From contig CATOOV010000008.1 of NCBI GenBank assembly GCA_951801955.1, forward strand, positions 1 to 64,000: 64,000 bases of DNA. The letters run 5' to 3'. The DNA comes from an uncultured Lachnospiraceae bacterium. Lineage in GTDB: Bacteria; Bacillota; Clostridia; Lachnospirales; Lachnospiraceae. Positions 29,150-39,575 of this stretch are shown piece by piece. The translations under genes and the position numbers were made by a program. Position 1 is the stretch's first letter. Each line of letters begins with the position of its first letter. The notes below the pieces were generated by a model. It worked only from the letters and a program-made list of their open reading frames with translations, ran no database searches and had not been told where the DNA came from.

Positions 29150-31561
29150 CTATGTTGGAGGTATCATATCATTTTGCATGGGCGCTTTTTTTCGGTTCGT
29201 TCTTTTTCCAGGTTCCTGTTTCCCCCAGAAATCCTCTACTATTCCTCCAACTTGTGGCAATGCGACTGTCTGAAACCCTTCCCATTCTCTTGGAAATAAA
29301 TTCTGATAATTTTGCTGCAAAAAACGTTCATCCAAAAGTAAAATCACTCCCCGGTCTTCTACAGTACGAATGACACGCCCTGCTGCCTGAAGCACCTTGT
29401 TCATTCCTGGATAAAGAAATGCATATTCGAATCCTAATCCTTCCTGCTTATCATAGAAATCTTTTAATATCTCACGTTCATTGCTGACCTGGGGCATCCC
29501 AGTTCCCACCACAATGGCTCCAATCAACGCCCCTCCCTTCAAATCAATTCCCTCTGAAAAAATCCCCCCCATAACGCAGAAACCAATTAACGTTTTTTCC
29601 AGATTTTCTGAAAAGTGATCTAAAAATTTTTCCCGCTGCTGCTCACTCATCCCACTTTCCTGACAAATACAGTCAATGTCCTCGAAAACTCCTTCCCTCT
29701 CACGAAAGCACTCAAACACCTGCTCCATCATTTTATAAGAAGGAAAAAATACCATATAATTTCCCTTTTTCCCCCTTGCAGCCTCCAAGATATAAGATGC
29801 AATCCTTTCAAATTCCTGCTGGTTTCTTCTTGTGTACTTACTGCTTACATCCCTTGCCACTGCCAAAAGGCGCTGCTCCTTTTCGAAAACCGTCTGGGCA
29901 TAAACTGCATAATTATCCTGACAAGTACTCAGAAATTTTTTATAATATTGAATCGGCAAAAGGGTAGCAGAGAAAAAAATAGTAGCCCTGCCCTTATCCA
30001 GACATGACTGCAGATTTACTGCCGGGTTGACACAGTACAGCTTCAATTTAAATCTGCCTGCAGATTCATGTTCTGTATAAACCACATAATTCTCATCCAC
30101 AAAATCATATATATTCAAAAAATGCCTAAGATTCAGATAAAACTCCATCAATTCTTTCTTCTTTGGAATATTGATATCCTTCTGGAAAAACTCTTCCAGG
30201 GCAGAACCCAACTGCATCAATGCGAAGACCAACTCCCCTATACTTTCCAATACCTGATAATTTTCACAACTACGCTTCATCTTTAGAAGGTGTTTGTTGC
30301 AGCGTTCCATTGCCATGGTACATTTCTTACTGTGCTCCTTGAGTACTTTTTTATATGTTAGAAAATCTTCCTTGTACAACACAGCACTGTACATCTCCCT
30401 GCCACGGTCTACCAAATTATGCGCTTCATCCACTAAAAACAGATAATCCCCCTTGATGTTCTCTGCAAAAAAACGTTTCAGATATACATTGGGATCGAAT
30501 ACATAATTATAGTCACAGATAATATTATCTACCCAGAGCGCTGCATCCAGGCACAATTCAAATGGACACACTTTAAATTTTTCTGCCTGGTCGATTAGAA
30601 TATCCCTGGTAATATCCAGATTATTCTCAAGCAAATCAAAAACTGCATTATTTACCCTGTCATAATGTCCCTTGGCATAAGGGCATTGTAGCGGATTACA
30701 TTCCATCTCCTCACAAAGACAGAGCTTTTCTTTTGCCATAATCATCAAAACACGCCCCACATAACCATTTTTCCGCAGCAAATCAAAAGATTCTTTTGCT
30801 GCAAGCCTGGTAATGGTGCGTGCTGTTAAATAAAAAATCTTATCTGCCAATCCCTCCCCCACAGCTTTTACTGCCGGAAACACGGCAGAAAGTGTTTTTC
30901 CACTCCCTGTAGACGCCTGAATAAACAAATTTTTCTTACGGCTTATGGTACGGTATACACCCACAACAAGTTCTTTCTGCCCCTTCCGATAAGGAAAGGG
31001 AAATTCCAGCCCAGCAATGGATTGGTCCCGTTTACGCTTTGCTTCAAACTGAAAATCTGCCCATTTCTCATAGGCTGAAATGACAGATAAAAACCATTGT
31101 TCGATTTCCTCAAAAGAATATGTCTCAAGAAATCTTTTTATCTCCTCTGTATCAAGGTTGCAGTAAGTCATCTGCACAGAAATCTCCGAAAGCCCCTGCT
31201 GCAATGCAAAAATATAAGCATAACATTTTGCTTGTGCCAGATGTATACGAACAGGCATATCCAAAAAATTTACATCTTGATAAATTCCCTTGATTTCATC
31301 CACAACCACCTGATCTTGTTTTGATATTATCCCGTCTGCCCTGCCTTCTATAATCAGCACATACCGTTCCCGGTATAACTCTATTTTTAGAGGAACCTCT
31401 GACTGATAATCCGCTCCCATTCTTCTCTGGATTTTTCGATGAATCCTGCTTCCTTCCTGCATGGCTTCTTTTTGCGCCGCCCTTCCGTAACGGTTATCAA
31501 TATCACCAGAACGTAAAATAAATTCCACCAGGTTTCTCACAGACATTTTGATCTGCTCCAT
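29150..31561 (-). CDS. Rad3/DinG-type ATP-dependent DNA helicase
   Basis: QASTGSGKTLSAVFPAVKA; LVDEAHNLVDRGREMYSA; four-Cys FeS-like spacing CLCEEMECNPLQCPYAKGHYD; QAAGRVIRTVEDRGVILLLDERF. Confidence 0.9.
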   Translation of the reverse strand: MEQIKMSVRNLVEFILRSGDIDNRYGRAAQKEAMQEGSRIHRKIQRRMGADYQSEVPLKIELYRERYVLIIEGRADGIISKQDQVVVDEIKGIYQDVNFLDMPVRIHLAQAKCYAYIFALQQGLSEISVQMTYCNLDTEEIKRFLETYSFEEIEQWFLSVISAYEKWADFQFEAKRKRDQSIAGLEFPFPYRKGQKELVVGVYRTISRKKNLFIQASTGSGKTLSAVFPAVKAVGEGLADKIFYLTARTITRLAAKESFDLLRKNGYVGRVLMIMAKEKLCLCEEMECNPLQCPYAKGHYDRVNNAVFDLLENNLDITRDILIDQAEKFKVCPFELCLDAALWVDNIICDYNYVFDPNVYLKRFFAENIKGDYLFLVDEAHNLVDRGREMYSAVLYKEDFLTYKKVLKEHSKKCTMAMERCNKHLLKMKRSCENYQVLESIGELVFALMQLGSALEEFFQKDINIPKKKELMEFYLNLRHFLNIYDFVDENYVVYTEHESAGRFKLKLYCVNPAVNLQSCLDKGRATIFFSATLLPIQYYKKFLSTCQDNYAVYAQTVFEKEQRLLAVARDVSSKYTRRNQQEFERIASYILEAARGKKGNYMVFFPSYKMMEQVFECFREREGVFEDIDCICQESGMSEQQREKFLDHFSENLEKTLIGFCVMGGIFSEGIDLKGGALIGAIVVGTGMPQVSNEREILKDFYDKQEGLGFEYAFLYPGMNKVLQAAGRVIRTVEDRGVILLLDERFLQQNYQNLFPREWEGFQTVALPQVGGIVEDFWGKQEPGKRTNRKKAPMQNDMIPPT

Positions 31562-31634
31562 AATAATCTCCTCATTTTGTGCGCGTGCGCATCTTTATTT
31601 TTTCATATAGGGAATTTTACGAAATCTACTATAT

Positions 31635-31669
31635 AAAAAAAGATGCATAATTAATTATGCATCTTTTTT
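31635..31669. terminator. Bidirectional terminator
   Basis: aaaaaagatgcataattaattatgcatctttttt, perfect palindrome. Confidence 0.85.
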
Positions 31670-31709
31670 CTCTTCCTGTCTATCCTTGAATGTCATTAAA
31701 TTTCTAAAT

Positions 31710-31937
31710 TTACGCAACTGTGTATTTGCTCAATACATTTTCAAAGCTCAGATTTTCACCGCCATACTTTACAGTAAGTTCCTTTTCTACTCCCAGTCCC
31801 ATCACTCCTAATATAGACTTGGCATCAATGACCATGCGCTGGTAGGAAATATCAATATCGAAATCGCACTTGCCAGCCGCACTTACAAATTCGCATACAT
31901 CATCTACATCTGATAATTTAATTACTCTTTCATTCAT
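31710..31937 (-). CDS. HPr-like domain protein lacking histidine
   Basis: MNERVIKLSDVDDVCEFVSAAGKCDFDIDISYQRMVIDAKSILGVMGLGVEKELTVKYGGENLSFENVLSKYTVA; HPr Ser46-region motif DAKSILGVMGLG kept, no His15. Confidence 0.75.
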   Translation of the reverse strand: MNERVIKLSDVDDVCEFVSAAGKCDFDIDISYQRMVIDAKSILGVMGLGVEKELTVKYGGENLSFENVLSKYTVA

Positions 31938-32417
31938 AACTATCATCCTTTCTACCTTGCGTTTGCATCTGAACTTGTGGGAAATTATGCCACCTTTTTT
32001 TCCATTTGTCAAATTCCACGTTTTCCAAAACTTCCCCCAAAACGCACAAAACTGACGATTATTTGCGAAAAATTTGGCTGTTTTACCTATTAAGAGACAA
32101 GTTACCATCCTTAATCCTGCAAATTCTTCTTTTTTACTTTGTAGGATTTTCCATTTTCCTTCTTTATATTTCAAAATAATTGTCAGTTTCACCAATCTTT
32201 TAAGAAATATAGGGCATACTTAAATTAAATTTTTTCACACACACTTTCTTAAAAATGAATACCCGCAAACCGTAAATCATATGTTAAAAATTTCCATAAG
32301 GCTTCCGCAACATTTAAAAATGAGTTTTTGCTTTCTTGACTATTTTGTGGGAAAATCCTATAATTATTCATAACAATTGAAAAAATGCAGAACATTTTCT
32401 GCGGAAAAGAGGATAGG

Positions 32418-33179
32418 ATGGAATCACAGCATATGTTATCTGTCTTAAAGCAGGTACAAGATGGAACCCTTGACATCCATACTGCTTACGAAAAATTAAA
32501 AATCAGTCCTTTTGAGGATTTGGGCTATGCAAAAATTGACCACCACCGGAAAATCCGCCAAGGCACGCCAGAAGTCATCTATGGCGCTGGAAAAACTGCC
32601 GGACAAATGGAAGGGATTATTCGTTCCCTGCTTTCCCATTGCCCCAAAAACATTCTGATTACACGGCTCTCTGAAGAATCTGCCTCTTATCTGGCAGAAC
32701 GTTTTTCCCTGACTTACGATAAACTTTCCCATATTGGGATTATCAACCGCACGGAACTTCTTACCGCTTCCGGCACGATTATAGTCGCCACTGGAGGCAC
32801 CAGTGACATCCCAGTAGCAGAGGAAGCAGCCCTTACTGCCGAGGTACTTGGAAACAAAGTAGAACGGTTATATGATGTAGGTGTCTCTGGAATCCATCGT
32901 CTCCTTTCCCATATAGACAGTATTTCCACAGCCACTGTCATTGTTGCCGTGGCGGGAATGGAAGGCGCCCTTGCCAGCGTAATCGGCGGACTTTCTGACT
33001 GTCCAGTTATTGCAGTTCCCACCAGCGTGGGCTATGGCGCTAATTTCCAAGGACTTTCTGCATTGCTTTCCATGCTGAATTCCTGTGCCAGCGGGGTCAG
33101 TGTGGTAAACATCGACAACGGTTTTGGCGCTGGCTATCTTGCCAGCATGATCAATCATATAGGAGGTAATGAAGAATGA
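32418..33179 (+). CDS. larB: Nickel pincer cofactor biosynthesis protein LarB
   Basis: PEVIYGAGKTAGQMEGII...ATGGTSDIPVAEEAALTAEVLG...VAVPTSVGYGANFQGLSALLSMLNSCASGVSVVNIDNGFGAGYLA. Confidence 0.95.
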   Translation: MESQHMLSVLKQVQDGTLDIHTAYEKLKISPFEDLGYAKIDHHRKIRQGTPEVIYGAGKTAGQMEGIIRSLLSHCPKNILITRLSEESASYLAERFSLTYDKLSHIGIINRTELLTASGTIIVATGGTSDIPVAEEAALTAEVLGNKVERLYDVGVSGIHRLLSHIDSISTATVIVAVAGMEGALASVIGGLSDCPVIAVPTSVGYGANFQGLSALLSMLNSCASGVSVVNIDNGFGAGYLASMINHIGGNEE

Positions 33180-34489
33180 AAACACTTTACATTGAATGCA
33201 ACATGGGCGCCGCCGGCGATATGCTGATGGGCGCCCTCTACGAATTGTTAGAGGATCCTCAAAAGGAAAGCTTTCTGAAAACCATGAACGGCATGTTTCC
33301 AGGTCAAATCATGTTAAATGCTGTTCCCTCTGAAAAATGCGGTATCTGGGGCACAAAAATGAATGTGGTAATTCTGGGACATGACGAAAAGGATTCCCCC
33401 GAATCTGCCCATGACCACTCCAAACATCTTCACACAAGTTACCCAGAAATGCTTGCCCAAATTGATGATCTGCCAGTTTCTTCCCAAGTAAAAGAACAGG
33501 CAAAAGCAGTATACACCTTAATCGGCAACGCAGAAAGCACTGCCCACCATACAGACATTTCCCAGATTCATTTCCACGAGGTAGGCACATTGGATGCAGT
33601 GATGGATGTGGTGGGCTGCTGTGTCCTGTTGGAACTGCTGAACCCGGAACAAATCCTTGCATCCCCGATTCATGTGGGCAGCGGCAGCGTTCGCTGCGCG
33701 CATGGAGTGCTTCCTGTCCCTGCCCCTGCGACAGCAGAAATCCTCAAAGACATCCCCATTTACGGTGGGACGATAGATGGGGAATTATGCACTCCTACAG
33801 GCGCTGCGCTGTTAAAGCATTTTGTCAGCCAGTTTACCACCATGCCGCCTTTATCTGTAGAACAAACCGGCTATGGCATGGGAACAAAGGATTTTCCTAC
33901 CGCAAACTGCCTTCGGGTATTTCTTGGAACTTTAAGCATTCTCCCTGTTCCATCCCCCCGACAGCTTCCCAGCCCTTTTTCTCCTGGAGCATTGAAAGTA
34001 GCCATGGAAGGGGAAACCCATCCTGATTATTATACAGAACATTTCCACAGCCTGGACCAAATTTTGGAATTGTCCTGTAATCTGGATGATATGTCACCGG
34101 AAGCAGTTTCTTACGCTGTAACGCTTTTGCGGGAAGCTGGAGCGCTGGACGTTTACACCACCCCCATCTATATGAAGAAAAACCGCTCTGGCTTACTGCT
34201 GACAGTTTTATGCAATGTCACAGAAGAAAGCCGCTTCAGCCGCATCATTTTAAACCATACCACTACCCGCGGCATCCGCATCCAGCCTTGTTACCGCAGA
34301 ACCTTAGATGCACATTTCCGTAAGGTTTCCACAGTTTATGGAGAAATTACTATAAAAATCAGTACCGGATATGGCATCCGTAAATGCAAACCAGAATATG
34401 ACGATGTTTCCGAAGCTGCCAAACAATGCAAAGTTCCATTCCAGACCGTATATGATGCAGCTATGGAAGCCTGCAGGAAAGAACTTTAA
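33176..34489 (+). CDS. larC: Nickel pincer cofactor biosynthesis protein LarC
   Basis: TLYIECNMGAAGDMLMGALYEL...IHFHEVGTLDAVMDVVG...CNLDDMSPEAVSYAV. Confidence 0.95.
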   Translation: MKTLYIECNMGAAGDMLMGALYELLEDPQKESFLKTMNGMFPGQIMLNAVPSEKCGIWGTKMNVVILGHDEKDSPESAHDHSKHLHTSYPEMLAQIDDLPVSSQVKEQAKAVYTLIGNAESTAHHTDISQIHFHEVGTLDAVMDVVGCCVLLELLNPEQILASPIHVGSGSVRCAHGVLPVPAPATAEILKDIPIYGGTIDGELCTPTGAALLKHFVSQFTTMPPLSVEQTGYGMGTKDFPTANCLRVFLGTLSILPVPSPRQLPSPFSPGALKVAMEGETHPDYYTEHFHSLDQILELSCNLDDMSPEAVSYAVTLLREAGALDVYTTPIYMKKNRSGLLLTVLCNVTEESRFSRIILNHTTTRGIRIQPCYRRTLDAHFRKVSTVYGEITIKISTGYGIRKCKPEYDDVSEAAKQCKVPFQTVYDAAMEACRKEL

Positions 34490-34500
34490 GAAATCAAATG

Positions 34501-34545
34501 GGCTTGTTCTCTGCCGTTTTCTCAGCGGTGAGTAACAAGCCTTTA
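34501..34545 (+). terminator. Terminator after larC
   Basis: ggcttgtt...gccg...gcgg...aacaagcctttat. Confidence 0.6.
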
Positions 34546-34698
34546 TCAGTGGAGGGATTCAATCCCCATAGAATAAAACTGTCTGTGTAAAAATTGAATC
34601 ATTTATAATTTAACGCACAATACGCGTGACTTTCTCCATACCCAAGCGCACCCCATGATCCATTCGGCGTGTCATAAGGAATCTTTGCCATCCAAATA

Positions 34699-35097
34699 TT
34701 AAAATTGCCTGGTCGGATGAATTTCCTGCAAATCCAAATCCGCCAAATCATGGAATGGAATCCGGGTATGGCCAATATTCAACATTCTGCTGTTTCTGTC
34801 TATTTTTGACACTCGTCCTGTCACTTTACTATATTCCCCATTCTGGTAATATTCTGCCATAACCAGGTCCATTTCCTGAATATGGCACAGTTTCTCATTT
34901 AATGCTTCCTTCCAATCCTCTGGCAGCTCTTTTCTTGAAACTATCATACGTTCCTTTTCTGCCAAAGCTTCCTGAAATCCTTTTAACGCGTCAAAAGGCA
35001 TAAACTGTTTTGCACGGTTTGCCCGATCCATCGGAGGGAATAGGGATTCTTTTTTATTCTCCACTTTTGTGCCCTCCAATTTGTTTATTTCTCTCAA
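34699..35097 (-). CDS. YolD-like protein adjacent to a Y-family polymerase
   Basis: FPPMDRANRAKQFMPFDALKGFQEAL; overlaps the polymerase gene. Confidence 0.75.
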   Translation of the reverse strand: MREINKLEGTKVENKKESLFPPMDRANRAKQFMPFDALKGFQEALAEKERMIVSRKELPEDWKEALNEKLCHIQEMDLVMAEYYQNGEYSKVTGRVSKIDRNSRMLNIGHTRIPFHDLADLDLQEIHPTRQF

Positions 35098-36319
35098 TTG
35101 CGGTTCCTGCTTTCTGCAGATCCATCCCTCTTACAATTGCATTTTTCCCAAATCTCTGCCTGATCGAAAGAACCGCCTTTTGCATTTTTCGCTCTTTTTC
35201 CACTGCTGCTTCCTCTGTAAAAAGGCGATATTGTCTCCAAGCATCCTCCACAACACTGTTGCAGGTCATGCGGACTCTGCGGATTGGTTTTTCCCTCTGA
35301 ACAATCCGCTCATACAATGCAAGGATTGACGGGATGATTTGTTGATAAGAATTACTTTGCTGTTCCAAGGATGCTGTCCCCACCGCCGGGCTTATCCCAA
35401 GTTCATTGGAATAACCAACATTTAAAGAAATAGAACTTGCCGCCAGCCCCTTTTCTGCCAGGTCAACGCAGAGAGAATCTGCCATTTCTTTTACGATAAG
35501 TTTTCCCTCGCCATAAGAATAATTTCTTGGCAGGACTTGGCTGCTGGACAGGGAATTACTTTTTGGCTTATAAGACTTAATATCTTCCATCATCGTACTT
35601 TCCCTGCCCCACGCATGGTCAATCAAAAGCTCTGCGTCTACTCCAAACAAACGGTAAAGCATCTTTTCATCCGCATGTGCCAAATCCCCCATTGTTAAAA
35701 TCCCTACATGTTGAAGACGCTTTTCGATTCCTGTTCCGATACGCCAGAAATCTGTCAAAGGCTGGTGATCCCACAGATTTTTCTGATAGGATTCCTCATC
35801 CAGACAGCCAATATTATCAAAAGAATGTTTTGCCATAATATCCAATGCAACCTTTGCCAGATACAGGTTGGTACCGATTCCCGCCGTCGCCGTAATACCG
35901 ATGTTTTCTTTGATATCTTCCATAATTTTTACTGCAAGTTCGCTTGCCGTAAGCTGATACAATGAGAGATATTGCGTTACATCCAAAAACACTTCATCTA
36001 TGGAATATACATGGATATCTTCTTTTGCTATATATTTCAGATATATTCCATAGACATCGGCGGAATAATTCAGATACAGCTTCATCCTGGGCGGCGCCAT
36101 AATATACGTTATCCCTTTGGGTATCTGAAATACCCTGCAGCGGTTTTTAATCCCAAGCCTTTTCATAGACGGAGAAACGGCAAGGCATATCGTTTGTTCA
36201 CTTCGCTCTGGATCCGCTACCACAAGATTTGTAGTCATGGGATCCAGCCCACGTTGCACACACTCCACAGATGCATAAAATGATTTTAAATCAATACATA
36301 CATATACATGCTGCCCCAC
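35054..36319 (-). CDS. Y-family DNA polymerase (UmuC/DinB-like)
   Basis: VYVCIDLKSFYASVECVQRGLDPMTTNLVVADPERS...VYSIDEVFLDVTQYL...TATAGIGTNLYLAKVALD. Confidence 0.92.
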   Translation of the reverse strand: MGQHVYVCIDLKSFYASVECVQRGLDPMTTNLVVADPERSEQTICLAVSPSMKRLGIKNRCRVFQIPKGITYIMAPPRMKLYLNYSADVYGIYLKYIAKEDIHVYSIDEVFLDVTQYLSLYQLTASELAVKIMEDIKENIGITATAGIGTNLYLAKVALDIMAKHSFDNIGCLDEESYQKNLWDHQPLTDFWRIGTGIEKRLQHVGILTMGDLAHADEKMLYRLFGVDAELLIDHAWGRESTMMEDIKSYKPKSNSLSSSQVLPRNYSYGEGKLIVKEMADSLCVDLAEKGLAASSISLNVGYSNELGISPAVGTASLEQQSNSYQQIIPSILALYERIVQREKPIRRVRMTCNSVVEDAWRQYRLFTEEAAVEKERKMQKAVLSIRQRFGKNAIVRGMDLQKAGTAIERNKQIGGHKSGE

Positions 36320-36541
36320 TTTCCAGTTGCCTCCTATTCTAGTACATGTACTAAATAGTATTCCTGCTTGCAGAATAATTATGAGCCACTGTCCATTCCT
36401 TCACAGGAATTAGAAACACATTTTATTCCCATGGAAATGGGTCTTAAAAATAGTGGAAGTGTAACATGAAAAACCATTTCAAAAATTTTTCCTTGCAATT
36501 CCAAAACAAGCATAGTATAATCAAGGACGGAAAATTATATA

Positions 36542-36633
36542 AGACAGTTCGTGACCATCCTGTCTCTAAACAAAACTAGGGATTTGTGAAACGGTTAAAT
36601 TCCGTGCCTTTGTGCCGGAGTATGCCGTTTTTT
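36542..36633 (+). promoter_or_regulatory. preQ1-I riboswitch aptamer (36542-36581) with downstream terminator-like hairpin
   Basis: AGACAGTTCGTGACCATCCTGTCTCTAAACAAAACTAGGG: P1 GACAG/CTGTC plus A-rich tail as in class I preQ1 aptamers; then AACGG...CCGTTTTTT; upstream of a YhhQ gene. Confidence 0.8.
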
Positions 36634-36857
36634 GTATTATAGGATTCACATGTTAAAAAGCGGTTAGATAAAAGTTTGGATATTGCTGTTCCAAAAACTG
36701 AACACAAAAAATTCTAACTGTGGGGACAAGCCGTAACTTTTTGCACCCATCTACGCAAATTGCCAACACCCTTTTCGAAAACCATCTTTTGGTACCGGAA
36801 TCCATCAATACAAAAAACCTTACAGGCAGGTTCACACTGTAACAGAAAGGAAAAAAA

Positions 36858-37592
36858 ATGGAAGAATTTAACCCAAACCGCTATGCGGTAATTACAGAAA
36901 AAAACCCCAGGGAGATTGTTATGCTCCGGGGAACTGGATGCTGTTGGCACCGGTGCCGGTTCTGCGACTATCATCTGGATTCCTCTAAGGATGAAGCTGA
37001 AAATTTTACATTAAACCGGGAACAGTTATTGAAAGTTACCGGAATTTACCAAAAACTGGAGGTCATTAACTCCGGCAGTTTTGTAGACTTGGATGCCCCC
37101 ACCGTAGAGCTCATTATTAAGATCTGTACAGAACATCAAATCAACCAGGTACATTTTGAATGTCATTGGCTGCACCGCAATGCAATCCAGGCATTCCGAA
37201 AGCGTTTTTTTAATTATGGAATTGAGCTGAAAATCAAGACTGGTGTGGAAACTTTTGACACACTTTTTCGTGAAAGTTACCTAGATAAAGGAATTGACGC
37301 AGACAATCCACAAGAAATTGCAGAATATTTCGACGAGGTCTGCTTATTACAGGGAATCCCTGGGCAGACTGTTGAGGGCATGGATCAGGATATCCAGACG
37401 GGGCTTGCATATTTTGAACGGGTATGTGTAAATATTATGCAGGAAAACCGAAAACCAATCAAACCAGATCCCAAGGTCATTGCAGCATTTGCAAAAGAAA
37501 TTTATCCAAAATACATAGATAACTGCCGGGTAGATATTTTAATGGAAAACACGGCATTCGGCGTAGGGGGTGTTGTAGAACATGCAGAATGA
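36858..37592 (+). CDS. Radical SAM protein linked to queuosine salvage (QueL-like candidate)
   Basis: GCCWHRCRFCDYHLD CX3CX2C cluster motif; translationally coupled to YhhQ; preQ1-I riboswitch upstream. Confidence 0.7.
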   Translation: MEEFNPNRYAVITEKNPREIVMLRGTGCCWHRCRFCDYHLDSSKDEAENFTLNREQLLKVTGIYQKLEVINSGSFVDLDAPTVELIIKICTEHQINQVHFECHWLHRNAIQAFRKRFFNYGIELKIKTGVETFDTLFRESYLDKGIDADNPQEIAEYFDEVCLLQGIPGQTVEGMDQDIQTGLAYFERVCVNIMQENRKPIKPDPKVIAAFAKEIYPKYIDNCRVDILMENTAFGVGGVVEHAE

Positions 37593-38271
37593 AATACTGT
37601 TAATTTTATCACTCCTTCTCACTTACTCTGTTGTTTTGCTTTTATTTAAACTCTTTCACGAGCAGGGATTATATCTGTGGACGGTGGTCGCGACCATCTC
37701 GGCAAATATTGAAGTGTTGATTATGGTGGATGCCTTCGGCATGGAAATGACTTTGGGAAACATCCTCTTTGCCTCTACCTTCCTAGTGACTGATATCTTA
37801 AGTGAGCTGTACGGGAAAAAAGCAGCACAGACTGCCGTCTGGCTTGGGATTGCAACTTCTGTAACTTTTGTCCTGATCAGCCAGTCCTGGATGCTTTACA
37901 TTCCAAATGAAAATGATTTCGCAACCCCAGCCATCCGCACAGTATTCTCCAATACTCCACGGCTGATGATTGTAGGAATTGCAGTGTATGTAATTGTGCA
38001 ACTCTTTGACGTATGGGCTTATCATAAGTGGTGGGAATTTACCAGTAAAAAATTCGGGGACCGAAAAAAATATTTGTGGCTGCGCAACAACGGTTCCACA
38101 CTGGTCTCCCAGCTCCTAAACACCATTCTATTTACCTGGGGGGCTTTCCTTGGCACACACAACACAAAAACCCTGGTTTCCATTGCGCTGGCAAGTTATG
38201 TTATCTTCATTATCACAAGCCTTGCCGATACGCCCTTTGTATATCTGGCACGCTATATCATCAAACGCTGA
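37582..38271 (+). CDS. Queuosine precursor transporter, YhhQ family
   Basis: FGMEMTLGNILFASTFLVTDILSELYGKKAAQTAVWLG. Confidence 0.92.
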   Translation: MQNEILLILSLLLTYSVVLLLFKLFHEQGLYLWTVVATISANIEVLIMVDAFGMEMTLGNILFASTFLVTDILSELYGKKAAQTAVWLGIATSVTFVLISQSWMLYIPNENDFATPAIRTVFSNTPRLMIVGIAVYVIVQLFDVWAYHKWWEFTSKKFGDRKKYLWLRNNGSTLVSQLLNTILFTWGAFLGTHNTKTLVSIALASYVIFIITSLADTPFVYLARYIIKR

Positions 38272-38463
38272 CCTGCCTTGCAGACAAATATCCAGAAGCC
38301 AGGTTTAAACTCAAAGGGACATCCCCCTGGACGCTTACCTAAATTACAAGCAAGCATTCCAGGGGGAACGAACCTGGAAAACAAAAGTGCGTTTCTCTCC
38401 GCAGTATGGCTATACATCTTCTATTTTATAAGAAAAACAATACATCTCCCACACGATTTTCCT

Positions 38464-39396
38464 TTACTTTCCCAATTCCAGCATCCGCTCCAATGGCTGA
38501 TTTGCACGTTGGCGCATTTCTTCTTCTATTTCAATCGTATTGTTCATTTTCTCGAGAGCATCTGCTATTTTTTCCAAGGTAATACACTTCATATCAGCAC
38601 AAACAGCATGGTTTCCAACAGGATAAAACCGTTTTCCTGGATTTTTTTGTCTCAGTTCATACAGTACCCCCATCTCCGTTGCAATAATAAATTCCTCTGC
38701 TTCGCTTGCCGTGGCATAATCAATAATGCCTGATGTGCTTCCAATATAATCCGCCAGTCCTGTCACATCCATAGTACATTCTGGATGAACCAAAACCTTG
38801 GCATTGGGATGCTCTTCCTTTGCTTTTTTTACCTCCTGCCTAGTCATGCCTTTATGGACATGGCAATAACCGTCATTCAAAATTATATGTTTTTCTGGAA
38901 CCTGGGATGCCACATAACGACCCAGGTTTTCATCTGGAATAAAGAAAATATGCTGGTTAGGCAGCGCACGCACAATTTTTAAGGCATTGGAAGAGGTAAC
39001 GCACACATCGGAATATGTCTTTAACTTTGCAGTGGAATTGATATAACATACAACCGCTAAATCCTCATATTCCCTGCGCATTTTTTCAATCTTTCCTATA
39101 TCTGCCATATGCGCCATGGGACAGTCCGCCAGCATGTCTGGCATAATAACTGTTTTTGTTGGATTGAGGATTTTTGCGCTCTCTCCCATAAAAGACACGC
39201 CGCAAAACAAAATCGTCTTTGCCTCCGTCTTTGCTGCAACTTTACTGAGATAAAAGGAATCCCCCACATAATCCGCAATTGCCTGTACCTCGTCATTTAC
39301 ATAATAATGGGCTAATATAACGGCGTCCCGTTCTTTTTTTAATTGTTTGATTTTATCTATGGTTGACATATCTGCTCCCGCTTTCTTTTTGATCAA
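38464..39396 (-). CDS. nadA: Quinolinate synthase
   Basis: ILAHYYVNDEVQAIADYVGDSFYLSKVAA; MPDMLADCPMAHMAD; VHPECTMDVTGLADYIGSTSGII. Confidence 0.97.
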   Translation of the reverse strand: MIKKKAGADMSTIDKIKQLKKERDAVILAHYYVNDEVQAIADYVGDSFYLSKVAAKTEAKTILFCGVSFMGESAKILNPTKTVIMPDMLADCPMAHMADIGKIEKMRREYEDLAVVCYINSTAKLKTYSDVCVTSSNALKIVRALPNQHIFFIPDENLGRYVASQVPEKHIILNDGYCHVHKGMTRQEVKKAKEEHPNAKVLVHPECTMDVTGLADYIGSTSGIIDYATASEAEEFIIATEMGVLYELRQKNPGKRFYPVGNHAVCADMKCITLEKIADALEKMNNTIEIEEEMRQRANQPLERMLELGK

Positions 39397-39575
39397 TTTG
39401 ACTATATAAGGAAAATCATATGCCGTCTTCGGGCAGCGCCAGCATTCCAGGCACGCCTTTCCTGTGGCCTAGTCTAACATCTGCCTATTCGACAATAAGA
39501 CAATACATTTGTACTATCCCGCCAATCCTGCGGCACTTTCTTTTCTGCTTACTATCTCACAAGATTTGCCCCCTG

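Noticed and set aside
36714-36974. 86-aa antisense ORF across the riboswitch-radical SAM leader
   Set aside because: Overlaps the radical SAM start on the opposite strand with no RBS or homology signal.
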